NCBI GenBank assembly: GCA_002449665.1
Contig: DJXH01000042.1
Location: forward strand, 1-8,637
From: Bacteroidales bacterium UBA7009
GTDB taxonomy: Bacteria; Bacteroidota; Bacteroidia; Bacteroidales; Paludibacteraceae
Direction: 5' to 3'
Length of the DNA stretch: 8,637 bases
The notes below the pieces were generated by a model. The model ran no database searches and was not told where the DNA came from. It saw only the letters and a program-made list of their open reading frames with translations. Both the position numbers and the translations under genes were made by a program. Below are positions 1-5,202 of the stretch, piece after piece (the first letter of the stretch is position 1; every line of letters begins with the position of its first letter).

Positions 1-283
1 TGCGCCCTTTGTTGTTCTTGCGCTTGATTTCGAGGAAAGTGAGATGGCTGTCCACGTATTGGCGCACGCGTATTTTCTGCCTTACTAACTGCCTGTCGTG
101 GTGGCGGATATACATATCCATGTCCTCGGTGTCGTAGTACATCGTGTCGTAGGTGGCGATGTGTTTGCCGTCAATCTCCTGCGCGTAGTAGTCGGGGCGA
201 GCCATTTCCAATATGGAAGGCAACACGGATAGCGGAACAGCATACTTGGTGTCTATGCGGTTCATCAGTTTCACGCTCTCCAT
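1..283 (-). CDS. VTC-domain (polyphosphate polymerase-like) protein, N-terminal part, cut by the window edge
   Basis: The frame is open from the left edge back past 310. It reads (E)FEPISLGEMESVKLMNRIDTKY, given here in pieces: FEPISL, then MESVKLMNRIDTKY, later YDTMYYDT, RQKIRVRQY and TFLEIKRK at the edge. The basic strands KIRVRQY and FLEIKRK, and the early KLMNRIDTKY, are hallmarks of the VTC tunnel domain (PF09359), which in yeast Vtc4 makes polyphosphate from ATP. About 100 of an expected 230-260 residues are visible. No signal peptide or membrane segment is seen, so the protein is probably cytoplasmic. The start is uncertain. The first in-frame ATG is at 283-281, but the FEPISL stretch that looks family-like lies upstream of it, so the true start may be a TTG at 334-332 or another non-ATG codon overlapping the preceding gene. 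The gene follows the secreted 142-residue protein with no gap and is probably cotranscribed with it. The domain call is firm; the bacterial substrate is unknown. Confidence 0.8.
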   Translation of the reverse strand, partial: MESVKLMNRIDTKYAVPLSVLPSILEMARPDYYAQEIDGKHIATYDTMYYDTEDMDMYIRHHDRQLVRQKIRVRQYVDSHLTFLEIKRKNNKGR

Positions 284-308
284 CTCGCCGAGCGAGATTG
301 GCTCAAAC

Positions 309-737
309 TCATTTATCAGAGAAGATATACTCAAAGACTTTGACGGAATAGAGTTTTCCATTTGGCAGGTAGTTGTATTGTTTGGCCTTGGTGCCGTCGG
401 CGTTCCACTCGTATTTGCGTATGCGATATGGGCGGTTGCGGTCGTTGTATTCCACCTCTTCCACCACCTTGCCCGTAACATCGTCATAGGTACTGACTAT
501 GCGCCATTTCTGTCCGTAGGTGGCATATTCAATCTCTTCTACGCACCGACCTTTGTCGTCGTATATTTTGATGCGGTCGAGCCAGCGGGTCTTGGTCTTG
601 TCGTCCGTGTTCCACTCCTTGACGGTCAGGTTCTTGCGTTTCTCGCGTTTTGCCAACTGCTCGGGGGTGAGCAGACTTTGTGCCGCTGCCGTTCCTGCCA
701 ACAGAAGGCAGGCAAAGATATATAATACTCGTTTCAT
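309..737 (-). CDS. Secreted hypothetical protein with YD/MORN-like strands (142 aa)
   Basis: I do not recognise a named family. Residues 1-20 (MKRVLYIFACLLLAGTAAAQ) form a clear signal peptide with a type I cleavage site around AAA/Q, so the product should be periplasmic or exported. There is no lipobox cysteine. The mature part is hydrophilic and built from repeated strand-like units: IKIYDDKGRCVEEIEY, STYDDVTGKVVEEVEY, and RKYEWNADG followed by YLPNGKLYSVKVFEY. These alternate aromatic/acidic strands with Asp-Gly or Asn-Gly turns, as in toxin-antidote MORN/YD-type proteins. I chose the ATG at 737 because an upstream in-frame TTG at 746 adds only three residues before the signal peptide. The gene sits 19 bases after the carbohydrate-binding lipoprotein gene. 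Its TGA overlaps the region where the VTC gene should begin, so all three are probably one transcript. Function is unknown; a structural or adaptor role in the same surface system is inference. Confidence 0.8.
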   Translation of the reverse strand: MKRVLYIFACLLLAGTAAAQSLLTPEQLAKREKRKNLTVKEWNTDDKTKTRWLDRIKIYDDKGRCVEEIEYATYGQKWRIVSTYDDVTGKVVEEVEYNDRNRPYRIRKYEWNADGTKAKQYNYLPNGKLYSVKVFEYIFSDK

Positions 738-756
738 AATTATCAATTGTCAATTA
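738..756 (-). repeat. Intergenic AATTGAY heptamer repeat directly before a start codon
   Basis: On the minus strand the whole spacer between the lipoprotein stop (TGA) and the next ATG reads TAATTGACAATTGATAATT. It is T, then AATTGAC, AATTGAT and AATT: two 7-base units plus a partial one. The same heptamer forms the spacer before the DUF58 gene at 7970-7987. It carries no Shine-Dalgarno sequence, and its AT-rich character could keep the start codon unpaired. Confidence 0.6.
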
Positions 757-2292
757 TCATCGTCCTCCGCGACCTCCTCCGGGTTGTCCGCCGCCGCCGA
801 AGCCGCCGTTATTGCCGCCGGTATAGCTATTCAGTGATACATTGCTACCGCCGCTCACGGTTGCTCCTGTATAGCAGTAGCCGTTCAGTATGCTTGTGCC
901 GTTGGCTGTTACGCCTGATGTGAGGCTTGTAGTGCCGCTTGTGCTGACGACCATAGTTGTCGTTTTCAGGCTGCTCGGGGTTTTGAAAGCAAAAGTCTCG
1001 CTGCCGCCGTCAAGGGCGTACCAAGTGTTGGTGCTTGCGGTAGCGGAGTAGCAGGTCTGGCTCAGACTCGCGCCGTTCTCCAGACCGCCGATAGCGACAA
1101 GTATACCCCCCTGTACGTACAGCTGTTTCTGCTTCTCGGAGTTTGCGTCCAGTGCCACTTCGGCTCCGCCGCCGCAGATAGCATAGACGGTGCCGCCCTT
1201 GATGTACATATTGCCGTTGGCATCGATGCCGTCATTGCCGGTGGAGTATGCCATCACGTATCCGCCTGAAATGGTAAGGTCGCCGGCGGCATTGATAGCA
1301 TCGTCTGTGGCTTGGGCATAGACATATCCGCCGCTGATGGTGATAGTCCCTTTGGCTTCAATGCCTTCGGGGGTGTTGTCGTTGCTTGATGAGCCGTTGC
1401 AGACTGCCGTTACCGTACCTGCGGAGATAATTATGTTGCTTTGTGTCTTGATACACTTGGAGTAACTCTTTATTTCGGTCGTGCCGCCGCTTATCTCTAT
1501 GTTGCCGTATGCGAGTATGCCCTTGTCGCCGGTGGAGGTGATGTTGATGTTGCCGTCGGTGATGACTATCGAACTGGTGTCGCACTGAATACCTTCGCCT
1601 ACGGCATTGACAGTCAGCGTGCCGTCGTTTATAATGATCCCATCGTTGGAGTGCAAGCCGTCGCTTGCTTTGGCTGTGAGGTTAAGCGTTCCCGTGCCGG
1701 AGCAGAGGCGGATGTAGTCATCGCTTGCCACTGCGTGTTTGTAGTTGCCCGTAACGTTAAGCGTGCCCGAGCCGGAGAAGCATATCTGTCCTTCGCTGAA
1801 GAACGCCGCCTTGCGGTCTTCGCTGCTTGTGGCATACGTTGAGCCGTCGGTGAGGGTGTTGGTGTCGCTCAGTACGGCATAGCAGGTTTTCTTGCACTGG
1901 TTGTTGATGGCGGGACCGTCGGTGCAGGTGAGATTGAGGCCGTTGAGGCTCAACTTGAACTTATAACTGCTGTATATGCTCAGTTGCCCCGTACCGCTGC
2001 CGCTAACGGCATATTCGATGTTCTTAACTGTGGAGTTGACGGTTACGTAGCCGTTGCTGTTGCTTACCGTTACGCCTGTGGCAGAGCCTGTTACGCTTAC
2101 GTCCGTACCGTCCCAGACGATAGAGATGGTGCTGCTCCAAGTCTCGTTGTCAACGAAGTCGGAGTTGTCGTCTCCGGTGTTGGTCGTTACCGAACTTGTG
2201 CTGCTGTCCGAACTGACATCGTTGTTTTTCTCGCAGCCGGTAAAAACGGCTATCAATAATGCAGATAATAATAAAAAACAATTGTTCTTCAT
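757..2292 (-). CDS. Cthe_2159-like carbohydrate-binding beta-helix lipoprotein (511 aa)
   Basis: This is a lipoprotein: residues 1-20 (MKNNCFLLLSALLIAVFTGC) end in a lipobox with C20 as the lipidated cysteine. It is followed by a Ser/Thr/Asn/Asp-rich linker to about residue 50. Residues ~55-490 match the Cthe_2159-like carbohydrate-binding family (PF14262). Its Clostridium thermocellum founder was reported to bind cellulose and acidic sugars and to fold as a pectate-lyase-like beta-helix. Repeating coils of about 21-23 residues are visible from ~209 to 373, each with an Asp/Glu-Gly/Ala-Ile turn followed by an ISGG-type turn: SDGLHSNDG, EGIQCD, DKGILAYG, EGIEAKG, DDAINAAG, NDGIDANG. The last 20 residues form a Gly-rich tail ending GGGRGGR. 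Eleven cysteines follow the lipobox. I see no catalytic motif, so binding or scaffolding is likelier than hydrolysis. The sequence after C20 (EKNND) does not match the classic Bacteroides surface-export signal, so inner versus outer face is open. The gene is first in its operon, behind the promoter at 2349-2380. Confidence 0.87.
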   Translation of the reverse strand: MKNNCFLLLSALLIAVFTGCEKNNDVSSDSSTSSVTTNTGDDNSDFVDNETWSSTISIVWDGTDVSVTGSATGVTVSNSNGYVTVNSTVKNIEYAVSGSGTGQLSIYSSYKFKLSLNGLNLTCTDGPAINNQCKKTCYAVLSDTNTLTDGSTYATSSEDRKAAFFSEGQICFSGSGTLNVTGNYKHAVASDDYIRLCSGTGTLNLTAKASDGLHSNDGIIINDGTLTVNAVGEGIQCDTSSIVITDGNINITSTGDKGILAYGNIEISGGTTEIKSYSKCIKTQSNIIISAGTVTAVCNGSSSNDNTPEGIEAKGTITISGGYVYAQATDDAINAAGDLTISGGYVMAYSTGNDGIDANGNMYIKGGTVYAICGGGAEVALDANSEKQKQLYVQGGILVAIGGLENGASLSQTCYSATASTNTWYALDGGSETFAFKTPSSLKTTTMVVSTSGTTSLTSGVTANGTSILNGYCYTGATVSGGSNVSLNSYTGGNNGGFGGGGQPGGGRGGR

Positions 2293-2348
2293 ATATGAAT
2301 GTAAATTAGTTTATTCTTGTCGCAATTCGTAAAACGCGAAAAAGCCTG

Positions 2349-2380
2349 CAAAATTACATTAATGCCGCTATTTGAGCAAA
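2349..2380 (-). promoter_or_regulatory. Bacteroides-type sigma-ABfr promoter for the lipoprotein operon
   Basis: On the minus strand, TTTG (2380-2377) is followed by exactly 20 bases and then TAATTTTG (2356-2349), a perfect match to the Bacteroidota -33 TTTG and -7 TAnnTTTG consensus at a normal spacing. Transcription would start near 2342, leaving an AT-rich leader of about 50 bases with no Shine-Dalgarno sequence before the ATG at 2292. The 167-base gap between the two operons (2293-2459) shows nothing else convincing apart from the hairpin at its far end. Confidence 0.75.
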
Positions 2381-2442
2381 TAAATGCACCCTATTGCCAA
2401 TAAAATAAACACTATTGTTAAGAAATCCGTATTATAATAGGC

Positions 2443-2472
2443 TATTTATGCGTAAGAGATTACGCATAAATA
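2443..2472 (-). terminator. Perfect 13-bp hairpin at the end of the Bat/chromate-transporter operon
   Basis: The arms TATTTATGCGTAA (2443-2455) and TTACGCATAAATA (2460-2472) are perfect inverted complements around a 4-base loop (2456-2459). The right arm contains the last codons and TAA of the final transporter gene, so the transcript would fold right at its stop codon. No clear U-run follows on the minus strand (the next bases are GCCTATTATAA), so it may be a weak terminator or a 3'-end stabiliser. Confidence 0.5.
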
Positions 2473-3053
2473 AGATACCCTGCTATACCTGCGAGAACCA
2501 TAAGCAGGATAGGGTGGCTCAAGGCGGAGACGACACGGCTTTGAGCCGGAGTTTGCAGTTTGGCTGATTTGAGTATATCAGGCAGGAGCATAAGAGAAAG
2601 GACAATTCCGAAGATAAGCCAACTGCGATAGTCGATAAAAGTGGCGGGTGTGATGAGCGTATAGGCGGCGTGAGCGATAAGCAGGACGACAGCGATGCGT
2701 ATAATGCGCATAGTTATCCGAAAGCCTGTGCTGCTGCTCCACCGGCTGCTGATACGGTTATATGCAGCGCAGACGGCGGACATAATTATAAGACTTGGCA
2801 GGATGATGGCAAAAGACGTAAGCAGGCTGCCCCATACGCTGCCCGTAGCGGTATAGCCGACGTATGTGGCGCAGTTCATACCTATCGGTCCGGGCGTTAC
2901 TTGCGACACTGCCACTATGTCCACAAACTCCGTTTCCGTCATCCAGCCGTGACTCAGAACTTCGTTTTGTATGAGCGAGATGATAGCCATACCGCCGCCG
3001 AAGCCGAGAAACCCGACTTTGACGAACGACAGGAAAAGCGAGAGATAGAGCAT
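2460..3053 (-). CDS. Chromate-transporter family protein, half-size ChrA subunit (197 aa)
   Basis: This is a half-size member of the CHR (ChrA, PF02417) family, in which two ~180-200-residue proteins encoded by adjacent genes replace the fused two-domain ChrA. Known long ChrA proteins expel chromate; for many gut short-chain pairs the real substrate is untested. Visible features are the N-terminal amphipathic/membrane segment with the family GFGGG turn (residues 17-21), SLIQNEVL, the TPGPIGMN loop (53-60), YVGY, and about five or six hydrophobic helices, the last ending GIAGYLIYA at the C-terminus. Length is normal for the family. The ATG lies 3 bases after the stop of the companion gene, which implies translational coupling, and the gene is last in the Bat operon. 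The family call is firm; a role in chromate resistance is not. Confidence 0.88.
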   Translation of the reverse strand: MLYLSLFLSFVKVGFLGFGGGMAIISLIQNEVLSHGWMTETEFVDIVAVSQVTPGPIGMNCATYVGYTATGSVWGSLLTSFAIILPSLIIMSAVCAAYNRISSRWSSSTGFRITMRIIRIAVVLLIAHAAYTLITPATFIDYRSWLIFGIVLSLMLLPDILKSAKLQTPAQSRVVSALSHPILLMVLAGIAGYLIYA

Positions 3054-3056
3054 AGG

Positions 3057-3455
3057 TCAGATGTTTTTAGCCATTTTGACGACCGCTGCGGCTATCAGTG
3101 CCACCACGGCGGGGCGAAGTCCTTTGAAGACGGCTTCCACGCTGTCAAGTGATTTGATATTAGGCAGATATATGGCTATCAGCAGGATAATCACCACCGA
3201 TGGCAGTACGGCTCCAAGTACGGTGGCTATAACGCCTCTGATGCCGTAGATGCGGTAGCCGATGAAGATAGCGGAGTTGACGGCTATCAGTCCCGGGGCG
3301 GCTTGGGCAAGGGCAATCATATTGAGAAACTCCTGCTCGTCTATCCAGCCGTTTTTGTCCACCACTTCGCGCTGGATAAGCGGCAGCATGGCATAACCGC
3401 CGCCGAGGGTGAAGGTGCCTATCTTGAGGTATGTCCAAAAAAGCCGTAAAAACAT
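3057..3455 (-). CDS. Chromate-transporter family protein, short half-size ChrA subunit (132 aa)
   Basis: This is the partner of the next gene. It carries the same landmarks at the same positions: the LGGG turn (17-20), MLPLIQREVV, APGLIAVN (53-60), FIGYRIYGIRG, a GAVLPSVVIILLIAIY helix, and FKGLRPAVVALI (110-121), typical of the first subunit of short-chain CHR pairs. It aligns with residues 1 to ~133 of its partner and then stops at KMAKNI. The last ~60-65 residues, normally two further membrane helices, are missing. The stop is followed by only 3 bases before the next ATG, so no hidden remainder exists between the genes. Either the subunit is naturally short in this lineage, or a deletion has removed its end. 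It begins 9 bases after batC ends, so it is cotranscribed with the Bat genes. Function of the shortened subunit is unproven. Confidence 0.85.
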   Translation of the reverse strand: MFLRLFWTYLKIGTFTLGGGYAMLPLIQREVVDKNGWIDEQEFLNMIALAQAAPGLIAVNSAIFIGYRIYGIRGVIATVLGAVLPSVVIILLIAIYLPNIKSLDSVEAVFKGLRPAVVALIAAAVVKMAKNI

Positions 3456-3464
3456 AAGCGGGTA

Positions 3465-4145
3465 TTACCAGTCTTTTTCCACTTTGCGTTTGCTGCCTTT
3501 CTGCTGTTGCAGTTTTTCCTGTGTCTCGGCTTCGTTCTGCTCAAGGGCTTCAAGCAGACGCTCGGCAGTCTCTTTATCCATCTGTTGTTCTTGCTGTTGA
3601 GCCTGCTGTTGCTGCTCTTGCTCTTGCTGTTGTTGGTCTTGATTCTGCTGCTGTTGGTCTTTGTTCTGTTGTTGCTGTTCTTGCTCTTGCTGTTGTTGTT
3701 CGGGCTGTTGTTGTTGCATCTGCATTGCTTTTACGAGATTATAGCGTGTCTCATCGTCTTTGGGGTTAAGGCGCAGGGAGGACTTGTAGGCTTCTATGGC
3801 TTTGCCGAATTCGCCTGTCTGCATATAGGCGTTACCGAGGTTGTGGTAGGTGTATGCGGCTTTTTGCTTTTCCTTTTTGGGGTTGATAACGCGGACGGTG
3901 CGCTCGAACTGCGTGGCGGCATCCGCGTATTTCTCCTGCTCCATAAGCGAGTTGCCGAGGTTGAAGTTGGCTTCAAAGGCACTGCTGTTTTTCTGCAGTC
4001 CGCGACGGTATTCTATCTCGGCGGGCAGGTATTTCTTCTGCTTGTACAGCATATTCCCCACTATCACGTTGGGCGACTCTTCTTGTGCCATAACGGGAAA
4101 TGCCATAGCGGCAAGCAGGATGATACAGATATATTTGATTTTCAT
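3465..4145 (-). CDS. batC: BatC, periplasmic TPR protein of the aerotolerance operon (226 aa)
   Basis: BatC-type proteins are exported TPR scaffolds of the Bacteroides aerotolerance (Bat) system and are thought to bind the VWA proteins BatA and BatB. The signal peptide is residues 1-20 (MKIKYICIILLAAMAFPVMA, cleavage before Q21). TPR-like helical pairs run from ~26 to 130: GNMLYKQKKYLPAEIEYRRGL, FNLGNSLMEQEKYADAATQFER, HNLGNAYMQTGEFGKAIEAYK. A glutamine-rich stretch (142-188) follows, then a charged tail (RLLEALEQNEAETQEKL) and the C-terminal KRKVEKDW, a terminus I associate with this family in Bacteroidota. An upstream in-frame start at 4262 would add 39 residues, but it lies inside batB and comes before the signal peptide, so I chose the ATG at 4145. 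That start is 10 bases after the batB stop. In the usual order batD and batE would come next; here two transporter genes do. Confidence 0.9.
   Translation of the reverse strand: MKIKYICIILLAAMAFPVMAQEESPNVIVGNMLYKQKKYLPAEIEYRRGLQKNSSAFEANFNLGNSLMEQEKYADAATQFERTVRVINPKKEKQKAAYTYHNLGNAYMQTGEFGKAIEAYKSSLRLNPKDDETRYNLVKAMQMQQQQPEQQQQEQEQQQQNKDQQQQNQDQQQQEQEQQQQAQQQEQQMDKETAERLLEALEQNEAETQEKLQQQKGSKRKVEKDW
3594..3698 (-). repeat. 21-base tandem repeat coding glutamine heptads inside batC
   Basis: BatC residues 150-184 consist of five in-frame 7-residue units: QQQQEQE, QQQQNKD, QQQQNQD, QQQQEQE, QQQQAQQ. In DNA this is an imperfect 21-base period of CAA/CAG codons. The wider Q-rich stretch (142-188, positions 3582-3722) has 33 glutamines in 47 residues. 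Gain or loss of units would keep the frame. Confidence 0.8.
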
Positions 4146-4155
4146 AAGTGTATGT

Positions 4156-5199
4156 TTATTTGGCTGTTTGTTCGTTTTCGCCGAAGATGTTCCAACTGCG
4201 GATGATATTGTTCTGCCTCGGTAGGATAAAGAACTCGATGATAAGCAGCAGCAGAGCGGCAAGAACGAACGACTGATATTGCTCCTGATAGTCGGTATAT
4301 ACTTGTGTTTCTATCTCTGCTTTGGCAAGTTTGTCTAATTCGTTCTGCAGGGTCTTGAGTGCGGTATTGGTGTTGTCGCACCGTACGTACAGTCCGTTGC
4401 CTGCCTGAGCCACTTCCTGACACATCTGCTCGTTGAGGCGTGTAACTACTACCTGCCCCTGCTTGTCTTTTCTGTATGTTCCCGTGCCCGGTACGGGTAT
4501 AGGACAACCTTCGGGTTTGCCTACGCCCACTACGTATATCTGCACGCCTTTCTCTTTGGCTTGGCGGGTGGCTTCCAAAGCGTCGTCTTCGTGGTTCTCG
4601 CCGTCGGTAAGCAGGATGATGGCGCGTGAGGCTTCACTTTGCTCGCTGCCGAAGGCAGATAATGACGTGCGTATGGCGGCTCCTATGGCTGTACCTTGCG
4701 TTCGGATAAGGTCGGGGGAGATGTTGTTGAGGAACATCTTGGCGGATACGAAATCGCAGGTGATAGGCAGTTGTGTGTATGCCTCTCCGGCGAAGACGAC
4801 AAGTCCGATCTTGTCGTTTTCGAGTTTATCAATCAGTTTGCTGAGCATCTGTTTGGCTTTGTCTATGCGGCTCGGAGCCACATCTTCGGCGAGCATGGAG
4901 TTACTTACGTCAAGGGCAATCATCACCTCTATGCCTTGGCGTTTGACGGTCTCCTGTTTGGTGCCGTATTGCGGGCGGGCGGCGGCGAAGATAAGCAGCG
5001 TAACAGCTGTCATAAGCAGCGCGAACTTAGCCGCCGGTCTGGTGCGGGAAGCATCGGGCATAAGGGCTTTTATCAACTCCTCGTCGCCGAGAGCGCGCAA
5101 CTTGCGACGGCGGCGATAAGTGCCTAATATATAGATGACTGTCATTACGGGGACGATGACGAGCCACCAAAGCATTTCTATATTTGCGAAACGGAACAT
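4156..5199 (-). CDS. batB: BatB, membrane-anchored VWA-domain protein (347 aa)
   Basis: This VWA protein is the second of the BatA/BatB pair, thought to sit in the inner membrane and contact BatC. Membrane segments are at ~9-27 and ~58-75 before the VWA domain and at ~309-328 after it. The VWA domain spans about 88-290 and has an intact metal-binding MIDAS: D97-x-S99-x-S101 (DVSNS), T170 in GTAIG and D199 in LLTDGEN. Also family-typical are ARPQYG before the domain, MLAEDVAPSR, and IGLVVFAGEAYTQLP. The ATG at 5199 lies 3 bases after the batA stop. It resembles BatA in layout (ARPQ, MLAED, GLVVFAGE), as expected for an ancient tandem duplication. It differs in a short cytosol-facing basic stretch (RRRRK, 29-33) after the first helix and in a longer insertion around GVGKPEGCPIPVPG. 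The exact molecular role of the family remains unsettled; envelope integrity and aerotolerance in Bacteroides fragilis are the established links. Confidence 0.92.
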   Translation of the reverse strand: MFRFANIEMLWWLVIVPVMTVIYILGTYRRRRKLRALGDEELIKALMPDASRTRPAAKFALLMTAVTLLIFAAARPQYGTKQETVKRQGIEVMIALDVSNSMLAEDVAPSRIDKAKQMLSKLIDKLENDKIGLVVFAGEAYTQLPITCDFVSAKMFLNNISPDLIRTQGTAIGAAIRTSLSAFGSEQSEASRAIILLTDGENHEDDALEATRQAKEKGVQIYVVGVGKPEGCPIPVPGTGTYRKDKQGQVVVTRLNEQMCQEVAQAGNGLYVRCDNTNTALKTLQNELDKLAKAEIETQVYTDYQEQYQSFVLAALLLLIIEFFILPRQNNIIRSWNIFGENEQTAK

Positions 5200-5202
5200 A
5201 GT

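Noticed and set aside
738..756. Possible attachment site or operator, because the spacer is partly palindromic around CAATTG
   Set aside because: The better description is a tandem heptamer repeat, also present before DUF58. There are no integrase or mobile genes nearby, and the spacer lies inside an operon.
1441..1842. Plus-strand open frame of 133 codons opposite the lipoprotein gene
   Set aside because: It is a by-product of the biased Gly/Thr/Ser codons of the repetitive beta-helix. It has no domain-like features.
3594..3698. CRISPR-like array from regular 21-base spacing
   Set aside because: The units are in-frame glutamine codons with no distinct spacers, inside a conserved gene.
3507..4205. 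Long plus-strand frame coding a leucine-rich product
   Set aside because: It is the complement of the batC glutamine codons (CAG/CAA read as CTG/TTG) and lies opposite a well-supported TPR gene.
4146..4262. 39-residue N-terminal extension of BatC
   Set aside because: It lies within the end of batB and would bury the clear signal peptide that begins at the ATG at 4145.
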